A stretch of DNA of 64,000 nt from Henckelia pumila (lineage: Eukaryota > Streptophyta > Magnoliopsida > Lamiales > Gesneriaceae), in contig NW_027331831.1 in assembly GCF_033568475.1 (NCBI RefSeq), positions 6,138,001-6,202,000 of the forward strand. The letters run 5' to 3'. The notes under the pieces are model-generated. The model searched no databases, was not told where the DNA came from, and saw only the letters and a program-made list of their open reading frames with translations. Below, piece after piece: positions 36,826 through 49,127 of this stretch. Made by a program: the position numbers and the translations under genes. Each line of letters starts with the position of its first letter. The first letter of the stretch is position 1.

Positions 36826-39800
36826 ATGAAATCAATCGTGCTATCCATAATTCTCTTCCTGTGGATTACGAATTCTTCCGGGTTCCATTCCGATGAGCTC
36901 CTCTTAGACGATGAAGAGTTTGGGATCGAGGGCGGCCGATCTCCTGACCCGGTTGGCGCTACCCGACCCGTTTCTCAGCCCCCTTCTGCCCGCCAGCGAT
37001 CGCTGGATTCCAGTTCGGATCCGGACTCCAAAATCCAGTTCACCCTCGAGCACGCCTTTGGGGAGTCCGAGTTCTCACCCGCGGGAACTTTCTCGGCTCG
37101 GCTCAGGACGTGGTCTCATGGTGGTGTGGTACTGTTACTGAATACACTTGTGCATTAGTTCGTTTTTTGTTCAGTAACTGGTTCATTGATGTATGTAGGT
37201 CGAAAAGATTGTGTTTTTAGCTAAAACAATAATTAAGGAAACATATTTACTCATTGATGGAAAAGCATCTGATTAATAATTGGGATTTGGGGATAAATTA
37301 TTGTCAAATAACTTATTGGAAGGATGCTGAAACAGTTCTGCTAGTCCTAAGACAAGCACTGGAATCAGGTGCAGTGTTTTGTGGCGTCTATCTCTTGTTC
37401 ACATGATACTGATATTTGTATGTTTTTTGGGATGCAAAAGAAGTTATCCCTTTGGCATGATTTAGATTAATTGTGAGCTACTCATTAGCACCATTTTGAT
37501 CCTTTATATATTTTGTGACTTTGTTCAAAAGTTATATGAGAAATTGATTATGAATAGCTGCCAAATATTTTTAATTTAACTAGTATAAAAAATTATGCCC
37601 TGTTGATGGCAGTTAGCAACATCAATTGTTTGTAACACACTTGTAAAGAGTTTTCATATTGTTTCTGGGGATGAACATTAACTTTAAGTTATATTTGACA
37701 GACACTCACAAAGCTCCGGTTCTCGAGGGACGTCTTCACTGAGAAGCATAAAGTGGATTTCAAAGTAAACCCATGTTGCAATTCTGGTCTCTATGACTCA
37801 GATTTGAGTGTTACCTTTGAATTTTCAACTGTTCGAATTTCAGATTTTTTTCTCACTGGGTGTGATGACACTTTGTGAAATAATATTGCAGAGACTTTTG
37901 GAAGAAGATGAATTTTATAGGATAAGATTACCATCTAACTTGCTGAACACTCCTGAAAGAGACTATGTTTTCTCTTCTGTTAAGGCGGTGAGTTTGCAAA
38001 TGAATTTGTGTTTACTACTGGAATGATTTTTACTCGTGTGCATGTTGGAGCGTGCGGTATGAATTTTTTATTGATATTTAATCGGGCAAGTTCCACTCAT
38101 AGTTTTTTACCAGCGTGTTGAGGTTGGAATTTTAAGTGTTGCCGCATGCCGTAGTTGTATCTGCTCTTTTTGTTTTTGGACAGGTTCTAAGATATAGGTT
38201 AAGGGTACATCCAGCTGTAGTGACTTTTGATCTTCATTATTTTTTATACGTCTGTTTATTTCCTGGCAATTTCTAGTTGAGAATGCCATACATTAAAAGA
38301 GATTTCACTTTGTTTTTGAAAAGTGAAAATGAAGTAGCAGTTTTTCTCTTAGTTCTAGTGGAAGTCATATTAATGCCTTAGACCTGAATCTGGGTGCTCT
38401 ATTAATGACATCGAGTTCTTAGTCTTTCATGTTACAACACGTCATCCAGATTCTGTGGATGAACCTTTTATGGAAAATAAACATTATGAAATTACCTTTG
38501 ATACTGCAGCAATAAACACTCTACATTTTAGCTGGTATTTTAGAGTTCCACGTGCAATAGCATGAATAATCCATTATAAATATGCTGACCTGATTTGTCA
38601 TTGTGTAATCCTAAGCTTGAAATGATAGCATGAGTAATCCACATATTATAAATATGCTGACCTGATTTGTCATTGCGTAATCCTAAGCTTGAAATGATTA
38701 TTTCGTTGCCTTTATCTGTATTTAGTATTCGTGGTATTGTTCTATTTACTGTTCTGGTTGGCTTGCAGAGATGTCTTATTCGGGATACTTTGGATGAGCA
38801 TTTTGTCATACACATGGTAATAATTTCCTGAACCATTTCTGTGGTGAACATGCTGTACAACTGTAACTGAATTTTAGGTTATCTCATGTATGCATGAATC
38901 TCATTGGTTGAAACTTTTGTTGACATGCATGTTGGTTTGTTCAATTCAGAGTTGAAATATTCCCATTTCCTCCACTTTCCTGAAATGTTATCAGGAAGAG
39001 ATTGAAATTATTACCGTTGACTCTAGGTCATATGAAAGTTCCAAAGTTATAAAAGAGACAAAAAACAAAGACTTCGGGATTAAATATGGCTCCATTTTCT
39101 TCACTATCACCTCGATGGTCATTTCATTAATCACCTGAATCACTCCCCATGCCCTCCTTGTGACTAACTAGCAACTTCGTATTCCCTATTTTTCTACTTC
39201 TGATCCACCCTTCCCTCTGGTCGGCACAATAGGATTGTAGGAATCATATTATTCATCATGTAGTACTTGAAAGACTTTGATAGAAGGAATTGTCGTAAAC
39301 TTCGCGATGGATGTTATGTTCATTACCATTTGTGTCATGCCCAAAAAATCGGAATACATACATTTGGGCTTATAATACTCTATGTTTACGATGTTCTCCT
39401 TTTTCACAACTGTTCAATCCTTGTGCTAACAAATAAAGCAATTTTGAAATTTCCTATAAAGTACTTGGTTCACTTACTTTCTTGGTGCATGAATTTTGAA
39501 GTCATTGCTCTGATAATTGATCGAGAAACAAAACAATTTATGCTGACCAACTCACCAAATAACTTAGGGTGATTTTGGATACAAAAGCTTGTAGCGTAAA
39601 AAAGCACTTAAATAACTCTAGTTTTCTAACGTGCTTTTATTTTTATTTTTTTAAAAAAACAGAAATGGTTTTAACGTTTGGATAAATGTTGAAAAGCGTT
39701 ATTTTTTTTAAAAATCAAATAGAAGTAGTAGGCGCAGAAGCCAAAAAGCCAAAATTTCTGGTTTTAAAAAAACACAAATAAGTGTTTTTTTAAAAACAGT

Positions 39801-40961
39801 TTTTATAATCAAACGCCTAAGTTTTTAAGAAAAACACTTTTTTTAATTAAAAAAACATACTCCTAAAAAAATGCTTTTCTTTGGTGGGTTTCCGTAACCA
39901 AACGCACTCTTAGTTAATTTGATCTGTATGAAGTCCTCACAAATAACTCGAGCGAGGCATTAATATATGAAATCAACCATTTTATCTAGGGTGAAGTATT
40001 GGCTATTTGATCATTAAGTACTCTGTCTTTTCTTGTTTGTCCAAGGAGTATCTCTCGATATTATTGTTTTGAGACTTGGTATGGATGACAGGAAGGTGTG
40101 AATATATTGGCTGTTAATTATGGTTCTCCAGGGTCGTGCCAGTATCCCCGCCCATTGAAATTGGTAAGCCTGTCCTGACAGATAGTTAAATATGTTGGTT
40201 ACGTTCCATTTGTTTCCATGTATTCTTCTATATACTTCACAAGTTTCTGCTGGTTACTTGGGGCTTGTCCTATATTATGTTACTTATTGTGGCTTTGTAC
40301 TTGCTAATTTATCAGCCTTCAAAGTGGTCTTTTAAGTCTCATACAGTCTTGAAGAGCAGTGACATGGCCCCTAGGTAATTTCTCTTTGGCTTGTCCTTTT
40401 AGATTTTTGTGTGATATGTATTTTATTTAAAAGAATGATCCCTATGTATTTCCAGTTTATTTTCGGAGCCGTGTGGTGGTTGGGAATTATTATGTGCCAA
40501 GTGCTCAAAAATTTTTTGCCAATGAGCTAATTTATCCAAGTATTGTATAGTTCTAAAATAAGCCTAGCCATCCTGGAGTAATTGGAATCAATATCTTGAA
40601 GCAGGACTCCAGTATTTACAGAAGCAGCAGCTGTTGGTGAAGATGGAGAAGGTGAAGAAATGAAGCAACCAGAGAGGTCCTTCTGGGCAAAATACGTGAG
40701 TTTCACACTGACACACTCCTTTTTATGTTGCTATTTAATTTTCCCCTTATCTTCACGTTAGTGCTTAATGTGGATACAGATACTCTGTAAATGCTAATTT
40801 CATTGTTTTCTCAGTGGATGTATTTGATCCCTCTTGGGCTCATCGTCATGAATGCCATGACTCAAGCCATGAACATGCCCGAGGAACAAGCTAATGGGCA
40901 ACCAGCCTCACAGCAGGCGATTACCGGACGGGGTCAGACCGCTGCAGTGCGAAGAAGATGA
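36826..40961 (+). CDS. EMC10: ER membrane protein complex subunit 10, 8 exons, 292 aa
   Basis: EMC10 is a lumenal, single-pass subunit of the EMC, the insertase for tail-anchored and multi-pass proteins in the ER. Exons: 36826-37128, 37702-37764, 37892-37987, 38769-38816, 40092-40163, 40316-40374, 40605-40695 and 40815-40961, total 879 bp with consistent phases. Residues 1-19 form a cleavable signal peptide (M-K-S-I-V-L-S-I-I-L-F-L-W). The conserved lumenal core includes F-T-L-E-H-A-F-G-E-S, F-S-A-R-L-R-T-W-S-H-G-G and Y-G-S-P-G-S-C-Q-Y-P-R. A TM helix starts at residue 245 (W-M-Y-L-I-P-L-G-L-I-V-M-N-A-M), with a short cytosolic tail ending R-R-R. Three GT dinucleotides lie in a row at the first donor; the one giving phase 0 (exon end 37128) was chosen because it preserves the conserved G-G-V-T-L-T-K-L-R-F junction. 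The gene is convergent with calreticulin-3. Confidence 0.93.
38557..38696. repeat. Tandem duplication of about 70 bp in an EMC10 intron
   Basis: The units at 38557-38624 and 38625-38696 share ATGCTGACCTGATTTGTCATTG and TAATCCTAAGCTTGAAATG. They lie in the intron between the third and fourth exons, about 70 bp before the acceptor. Confidence 0.9.
39567..39909 (+). mobile_element. Tourist-like MITE (343 bp) in an EMC10 intron
   Basis: It is flanked by TTA on both sides (39564-39566 and 39910-39912). The ends are inverted repeats of the GGGTG-TTTTGGAT-AC / GAGTGCGTTTGGTTAC type, and subterminal A- and T-rich inverted segments pair further inside. A 3-bp TTA duplication fits PIF/Harbinger MITEs. 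It sits in the large intron between exons four and five. Confidence 0.72.
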
Positions 40962-41569
40962 CCTATTCTTGCAAATGTGGTACCTACTTAATTAAGTTTA
41001 CTTTAAACTTGATATCTTAGCACATAGCTCGACCTTTCATCCGTTAATCTCATTGCTTTATCACCGTGGCGCAATACAATGATCCGAAGCTTTTCTTAAA
41101 ACTACAAGAAGCCCATCCTCGGTTCAAATGATTGCTGATTGTGTTTCTGTCACCGCAGGTTGTTTCAGGCAGCTGGCTTCTTGATAACGACTTTCTTGAC
41201 TGGCACGAGAGAGCTGTTATATAAAGAACTAGTGGGCGATTTCTGTAAGAGGCTTCGCCATGTTTGTTATAAGTGAACTGACCATATTTTTGGCAGCCCC
41301 AAACACATCTGAAATTGTATCAATGCCTTTCTTTACAAGAAATGTTGCAAGTGCAAGTGAATTTATACTTACACGAGATATGGGGCTCTGCCCTGGATTA
41401 CTTCTGCCCTATTTGATTATTTGACTTGTTATTTCAGATTCCATAGCAATTTGTTGTGCAAAATCAGGGAGCCTATGCACCTTTCTCAGTTATGTTACTA
41501 CTGATTTTTTGGGTCGAATGGACGTTGAAAAGATAAAATCACATCGTGGTTATTATACTATATACCTAT

Positions 41570-41807
41570 TCTATACATAATACTATAACAGCGACAAAAT
41601 AGTTTCTTGATATAATTTTTAAAATCTCCAAAATATTTTTCTTTATTTGAAACAAAAAATGTAAATAAAAAAAACTTAAAAAAAAATCGTGAAATGCATA
41701 AATTTACATTTTCAATTGTAATTGTAATTGTAATTGTAATTTTTATTCTTAAAATAGAAAAAGTATTGATTAAAAAAATTCGACCAGACAAACACGCGCG
41801 AGGCTAG
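41570..41807 (+). mobile_element. Possible Helitron-like element (238 bp) downstream of EMC10
   Basis: The right end AACACGCGCGAGGCTAG followed by T resembles the other two Helitron ends in this window, and the left end begins TCTATACATAATACTATA. The base before the left end is T rather than A and there is no clear hairpin, so this call is weaker. It contains a short (GTAATT)n tract at about 41714-41744. Confidence 0.45.
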
Positions 41808-42153
41808 TTTAAACTTTAAAATAAAACATTGATAGGATTTCCTTCATTCATCGCTTCATCTTCACAAATCAGACACGTCATTTACTCATTTGTCAAAACA
41901 TATATATGGAGCAAAACTTTGGAATTTGATTTCGAACATAAGATCTGAATTGCCAAAAATAAAAACAAAAACAAAAACACCACCAAATTAAAAGTTAACC
42001 ACGAACATGCAGCTGCATAATGATACCACTCAGACACAAACCTATATTTAGATTGCATTGACTAAAAATACAAGACAATTTATTGTTTTCTGCACTTGAA
42101 TACAACATAATGGCAAAACAGCATGGGAGTGAATTGTTGGTCCCAGCCCTATC

Positions 42154-45100
42154 TCAAAGTTCGTCCTGCAAAAGATGAAAAACAAGACTTCAGTCCAGTT
42201 CGCAAAACTACACATCAAACAAGTCCAACGGAATGGACAAGCCGAGTCAACTCACATGGTAATCGTCCATGTCATCATAGTGATGCTGCAAGAACCAAAA
42301 TGGCATGGTAAGTTACTAGAGGTACTTATTTAGCACATGAACATGAAGAACGAACAAGACTGAAACCCCAGGAGGAAAATGGCACTAACTACGCTACCAA
42401 CATGTCGAATGGAATATAGAGATACACTGATACACAGATAAATAAGCATAAAACATAAGGTGTTATTTAAAAAGGATGCAATATCAAAGAATCTAGGAGC
42501 TCTGGATGAAGGTTAAAGAAAAGGAAACTTTGCATATGATTGCTCTTGAAAAAATGAGCTCTTAATTACCCGGCGGCACCTAACAAATTTCAATAAAGAG
42601 AATTAATATTTATGAAAGATAATGTGTTATCATACAGCTCAGGTCAAGGAAAGAGAGATGGGGTGTATGTCACATTGAACAGCTTGAGCAAGAGAGACGC
42701 TTACCTTCCTGTATCTGTCTTTGTAGCGTTCCTTGTCGCGATACCTTCGATCATGGCCTCTTTCTCTTCTCCTTTTTTCACCTTCCTCTCTCGCTCTTTG
42801 AGCTTCCTGCACAAAATGACAAAAATACAGGTAAGGTCTCCATCGATCAATTCAAAACATAAGAAGTAAGCCATGGTTTTGATCAAAACCTCGTCTTCTT
42901 TTGCTTTTCTCACTTTTTCTGCTTCTTCAAAGGCTTCTTTTTCGATCTATATTTATCAGAAAAACGACATAAAACAGTGGAGAAAAAGAAGTTAGATGGC
43001 TTGCGACCACAAGAAGTTTCTTAGTTAAATAGGAGCAGAAGCCAACCTCCCTATTGGAAAATACTTCCTCGACTACTTTCTTTGCATATTCAGGATCATC
43101 ACAAACTAAAACATTGTCATAAACAGATCCTGCTTTCACCTGACAAATTTGAAAAACGAAACCCCCATCAAAATAAGAACACGAAAGATGTTATTTTGCC
43201 GAACATTTACGGATCGACCTGTTAAGTCCCACCTGCCAAACTTCGATCCCGACATACTTGATGGGCTTTAGAACATATAAATCAGGATCATCTTCAAAAT
43301 CTGACAAAAAGAAAACCAATATTCAGAGAGAATTTTGGAACGATACTCAAATTGCAGCCACTTGTTTACCATACTCCATACCAGGATTATCAATCCAAGG
43401 GATCTTCCACTTTCCTTTATAATTAGGATTCTTGATTTTCTGTCTCATGAAAGAGTCATCATTGCGTGTGAGTGCTATCATGAACATTCAAAGCAATAGT
43501 TTTGATTAAAATCAATAATATTCAAAGCATGTTACCTTGCGCTTCCACGGTCCCTTGTAGGCAGGATTTGGAATTTTGGCCGCTTTCCATATTCCATCCT
43601 CTTCTTCGTCCCAGTCAGCTGGCTGCTCATGAAAAACAAATAATCGTACGGTACATAGCAATCTTATCTTTCTGATTTGCTAGAAGCTTGCAACAATATT
43701 CAATAGCAATCAAACTCGAGAGTAATCATTTTCATTAACTAAGTTGGAAGCATGCTACAAGTTTGTTGAAACCAAAGCCTTGGGCTATGTTTGGGATACA
43801 TATGAATGCTATTTCAAACAATATATCATCAAAATGCATCATTGAATGGGAGAATGTATGTATGTTTGTGTTTGGAAGGAAAAACATCGTATCATTACCA
43901 TGTGTTGAGTTATTAACGTTTTTCTAATATTACGTAATCAGTGCAAAGTTTGAAAACATAACATAATAATAAAATTAATTTTTAAAAGTGATGTAAAATT
44001 GAACATAAAATAATGATTGCGAGAACGAGGCGAAATGTGTTTTTTTGGAAAGGATTTGAACCTCATGTATGATTGGTTGGTAATGTTTCTAGGAATTATC
44101 TCCAGAAAACATTTCCAAGAAAGTAAACAAAAGTAGTCGTGACATCTAGGATGCTTTTGGATGAATTGACTCGGATCAACTAAGTACTTTGAATCAAAGA
44201 ATTTGAAATTTTCAACTTTTATAAAATGCCTCGCATCTTAGGTTACGAATATATTGGATTGAAAGATAAATTTGAACCTCTCGATTTTTCCTTGTTGTCA
44301 AACATACATTATAGGCATTGATGGTGGATTTCAAATCCGTATATCTCAAATTCAAGCATCCAAAGGCGGACTTTGCAGATATATTACCTTCTTTGCCTTT
44401 GGATCAGGTATCTCCCGAGTAATGGAATCATATCCCTGTGATTTTAACATATGTATTAAACAGAGAGCATAAAACATTATAAACAACTGAAAACATGCTA
44501 TACGCTGCAAATCGCAATACCTCAGGTTTGACATCGTTTGGATTTTCAATGTATTCTCTATCATCCCAATCTGCAGGCTAAAGACACGTATCAAAAAATC
44601 AGAGTACTGTCTAACTACATAATAATTCTTTTATTCATCTTCAAAAAACCCTGCACTCAACTCAAAAACAACTTTTAATTTGAACTGTAGTGCATAAAAA
44701 ATCTTCAGCCTAATTTCACAAAGAGATTAATACATCGCTAAAAAGCAACTTAGAATCGATGATAAACTATTTGGTTTGATTAAGACAGGGAGGATTATAG
44801 GATGATACCCTTTTTGCTGTCACTTGTTTAATTTTTCTCGGCGGTAGGATGTCCCAGTCCGTATACATGCTGCCAGAGTCTCTTTCTCGACCATCAATCA
44901 GGATGCTATATGATGCATCCGGTCGAAGAATGAATGTGTAAAAATGGGTTAATTTGTCTGTTTCACATTGCAGGTCCTTCTTGATGGGGTAATTTTGACC
45001 CTGATAGGATAGTATGACATGAAGTTTCTTCGTCTGCGTGCCACAGATATCAGGTCCAAACATCAAACTGCAGAGAAAAAAAATTCTAAACAATTAGAGA

Positions 45101-46853
45101 GCAACAAGGGAATTCCTGGAAAGGTACCGCGGAAGAATTTCCTCCATAGGAAAGTACCCTTTGGCAGGTTTATTATTCAAACAAAGTTAAGACAAGGAGC
45201 GTGGTGGTTATTTGTAGCAATCCTGTGAAACATTGGAGATGGACAACTTGATATGGCATTTGAACAACCACCAACATCAATATAGAACCAATGGAAGACA
45301 GCAAAAATTATGTTCACTTTGCGGTGTAGTTATCCGAATAATGGATTTTTTTTTCAAAATAACCAATCATCCATTAAGTGAAATAGTGTGTTGACGACAT
45401 CGACGTGGCTAATGAAGATGAGTATGATAATCCCGTTTGATAAAATTTTGATACACTTGGGTATGTATGATATGATGTCGAGCAACAAGCAGAGCCATTT
45501 CATCAACTTTACAGAAACCGAGACCGGAGACACAAAGAACTTCATATACCTGTAAGGTGTATCACCGCCAAATTTCTTTTGATTAACATAACCAGATAGA
45601 AGCTTTATGTAACCTCCACCGCATTCTATGTCCTGCTCAAGTCTAATGGAATATTGGACAACCAGGGTTCTATTCTTATTGTTGAATTCGGGTATCTTAG
45701 CCGATATGGCAGTATGCCTAGAGTCAATCGCCGTTTGAATGCCTGAAAGGAATCAGAGTAATCTCAAAGGGATCTAATTTGAAACAAGCTATTTACGAAC
45801 TTCCAGATGCGTGGAAAAAACAAATCATCACGTACATTGTTAACTGATTTTTCACATAGATACAGTTCTATAACGAAACAGCAATCTTAATCTTCTTGGT
45901 CACACCTTCGAGGTTGAAATGCTGGTAGATGATCTCAAACACAAGCACACACAAAAAAAAATCCAAACTGCAGAGGAGCCACACAAACTTAAGTGGGGGT
46001 CAATTCTCAAAGTAGTGCAGATTTTTCACTGCCTTATTTGTTGCGCTGATGAAAGAAACCATGAACCAAGGCATGATATGAAGGGTCAAATCTCTAAAAA
46101 CATGTTATACAAGTGACACTAGCAGCTACCAAAAACAACTTCACGTACGGTACAATCACATTGAGAGTAGATAATTTAAATTTTAGAAAGTTGAACCATA
46201 ATATTTTCCTGGAAATGTAATACTAGCATAGCAAGAATATTGTAGAGGAGAACCAAACCTTTATCATCCGGATCACCGTTCCACTTCCCCGCTGTGTGCT
46301 TAAAAGAACCAGCTTTTCCTTCACTCCTCTTCCAATCCGACTTCACCCACCTACTCTGCCACCCATCTTTTCCACAAGAAAATCCCACAAAAACACAAGT
46401 TAACATTTTCAACAGCACTCACTCACACCGCCCAACAGATTAAACGAAAGGGACCAAACAAACTTCACTACAAGAATCCCACCACAAATCAAAATAATAC
46501 ACAACCAAAAAAGTAACTGCAAAAAGCACATTTCTTGAATCTTGCAAGAACTACCCAGTTCGTCAAAAATAACTGGTTTTTTCATTACAGATGGAACCCA
46601 AAATAAGCTAAAAAGCAAATTTGCAGACAGTTTCTAATCAAGTAACACATACTTTTTTTTAAAAAAAAAAACCTTCAACTAGATTTCAGTTCAAACCCAA
46701 GCAGAAAGTCGAAAAACATCAAACAAGATTGAAGAAGCTCAGCATACCATCAAAACGCTCCTCGAAAATGATTTCAGCAAACGAAGAGCTGATGAGTAGA
46801 AATATGGCTCCAAGCGTTACCAAATTTGCCAATAATGGCCGTTTATGCGCCAT
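42154..46853 (-). CDS. CRT3: Calreticulin-3-type ER lectin chaperone, 14 exons, 425 aa
   Basis: This is a calcium-binding, monoglucosylated-glycan-binding chaperone of the ER lumen; the plant CRT3 branch assists folding of surface receptors such as EFR. Exons: 46853-46748, 46366-46259, 45742-45550, 45067-44809, 44577-44521, 44435-44388, 43622-43536, 43439-43382, 43300-43233, 43139-43047, 42946-42890, 42806-42705, 42285-42256 and 42165-42154, total 1,278 bp in phase. Residues 1-26 are a signal peptide. The globular lectin domain includes [20 protein letters not shown] and F-G-P-D-I-C-G. The P-domain has the paired motifs [13 protein letters not shown] and G-x-W-K-x2-K-I-x-N-P. The C-terminal tail is rich in Arg, Lys and Glu rather than long acidic runs, which is why I place it with CRT3 and not CRT1/2. 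The HDEL retention signal is split: H ends exon 13, and D-E-L-stop is the whole of exon 14. Confidence 0.95.
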
Positions 46854-47064
46854 TTTGGTACGATGAGCAAGTAGCAGCATAGCGGAGCTAATTATAGAAA
46901 TTAGTTTTACATTTTGACCCTTGTATTGTACAATAATTACGGTCAACCCCAGTTTAAATTGGTTTAATGACTTTTGAGATCTCCAATAAGCTTCCATTGT
47001 CACGTTGGATGGACCAATGAGAATTCACTTTATAAAATCATTGTGCAACACATTGTCTCATATT

Positions 47065-47068
<4 letters not shown>

Positions 47069-47103
<35 letters not shown>
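47069..47103. repeat. (AT)n microsatellite
   Basis: About 35 bases of uninterrupted AT dinucleotides lie about 215 bp upstream of the calreticulin-3 start codon. Confidence 0.97.
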
Positions 47104-47108
<5 letters not shown>

Positions 47109-48085
47109 GTATGTCTCTTGTTAGACATTTCATCAATCATCTACATGTTTACAATAAAAAACAATATTTTTAATATTAAAAGTAGTAAATTATCACAGGT
47201 GACTCAATTTAAAGATCCGTCTAAAAAATTTACCACTTATACCGTCTCAGATGAGATTTTGTGTACATAAAATTACCTAAAACATAAATTTTATAAAAAA
47301 AATATTTACACAACCTTTTTCTTTTTGAGAATTATTTGAATAGTATTTATATTTTCAATTTTTTAATATAATTTATTTGTTGTTTTGGAATTTTTTTTTC
47401 AGTTGAGAGCTGTTTATTACAATTGAGTTATTTAAATTTAAAACCTTGATATTAAACTAACTATAAATAATCGACTATAAATTTTGTATTTTTTATAATC
47501 ATGAGATTTTTGTGGAATGAGGGTATTTATGAAAAAACAAGTTAGTGGAGGCTTATAGTGTGTGAGTGACTTTTGGCAAATGACATGCTTGTGCATTAAT
47601 TAAATATTAATAGTTTTTATGTGTTAAAATAATGATGATGTAGTAATTTTTCACTCGAAGCTTTAGTTAATATATTAAAATATGGTTCCATGTTATTTCT
47701 TTTTCTTTTGTGTGCTAAATAATGTTCATTGTGATGTGAAATAGAGAAGAAAAAAAAGTCACAAATATTAATTATTATTAGATATTATTAACGTTAATTA
47801 ATATTTCTTGTGATATCTTGAAACAATAGGGCTAAAGTTTTTATGGGGAAGATGTGGAAAAGACTCCGATATGGAGTCTCCCCATTGACTTTGCACTTGT
47901 CCGTGGACGAAACTTCGTCAAAAGTCTTTTTTCAAGTCTTCAAAGTTCATTTCACGTTAATCACCAATTATATAATTATATTTCCTTCGAATTTCAAAAT
48001 TCCAATATATTACATCATCATTGAAAATTGTGGTAGACGGTCTACCAAGAAACGAGAAACATATTTCGACAGTATATTATGTTTA

Positions 48086-48309
48086 GGGTTTGGTTTTCGA
48101 TATACCGTATCAAAAATATCGATATGAAAAAAATTCATATAGGTAACAATATCCAAATTTCAAAATTTTTGATATGAAAAAATTCCATACTGATATCGTA
48201 CATATACCGAAAAAATTCGATATACCGAAAAAATATTTGTATATCAAAAAAATTTCGATACTAACATCTCAATAATTCGATATTTTAGTACAGGATCTCA
48301 ACCCTAATT
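48086..48309. repeat. Dispersed repeat, copy A (CGATATACCG family)
   Basis: This shares an ordered series of motifs with 48916-49127: TTTTGATATG, TTCGATATACCGAAAAAAT, GTATATCAAAAAAA, TCTCGATAATTCGATATTTT and CCTAAT near the end. The family is rich in self-complementary GATATC/ATACCG words. No coding content. Confidence 0.8.
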
Positions 48310-48915
48310 ATGTTACGTCAAGTGAATTCGACTTGATGTAGTGATAGTTTTTGGATTGACGTAAAACCAGCTAACCGTATCAATGACGGTAGCCTTTTTC
48401 CTAACATAAACGAGTAACACTTTTGTGAGATAATCTCATCCGTGATACGGGTCAACCTTACCCATATTTATAATAATAAGTAATATTTTTGGCATAAAAT
48501 GTAATACTTTTTAATGAATAACTCATATAAAAGACCCGTCTCAAAAAATGACTTTTGAAACTGTTTCATACGAGTTTTTATCCATGTAAACTTAATAAAC
48601 TAGGGGAATAGGAAAGTTTCAAAATCTTAAAGAATCATGTGTGTGGGTGATATCGAATGAGATGAACTTCAATGTTATCGGCTAATAAATTATATTGAAG
48701 TGAAAAAAAAAAAAAAAAAAAAAAAAAAAAGAAAGAAGAAGACACAGTTGATTTAAAAATTGTTTGTTTGATCTTTTCAAAAAAAAAATTTGTTTGTTTG
48801 ATATATAAATATATATGTATATATAAACAAACAAGCCTTCTAAAAACGAAAACTATAATTTTTTCGTTCAAAATTATTACTTTAAATAGTATTATCACTT
48901 AAAAGTATATAATAA

Positions 48916-49127
48916 TTAGGGGTGAGTTTTTGGTATACTGTACCAAAAATATCAGTACGAAAAAATTTATACCAATACCAATACTGAAATTCCAAAATTT
49001 TGATATGGAAAATATCCATACAGATACCGAAAAAAATTCGATATACCGAAAAAATGTCTGTATATCAAAAAAAAATCGATACGATATCTCGATAATTCGG
49101 TATTTTGATGCGGTATCCTAGCCCTAA
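48916..49127. repeat. Dispersed repeat, copy B (CGATATACCG family)
   Basis: This is the second copy of the repeat at 48086-48309, in the same orientation about 830 bp away. A more diverged relative may lie in the carboxylesterase intron at about 61,250-61,620. Confidence 0.8.

Noticed and set aside
36826-37158. Ending EMC10 exon 1 at 37120 or 37123 instead of 37128
   Set aside because: Both alternatives give phase 1, which puts the next exon out of frame. The donor at 37129 gives phase 0 and the conserved junction.
46983-47004. Possible ER-stress element (CCAAT...CACG) upstream of calreticulin-3
   Set aside because: The spacing between CCAAT and CACG is 13 bases, not the 10 of the plant ERSE, so it was not annotated.
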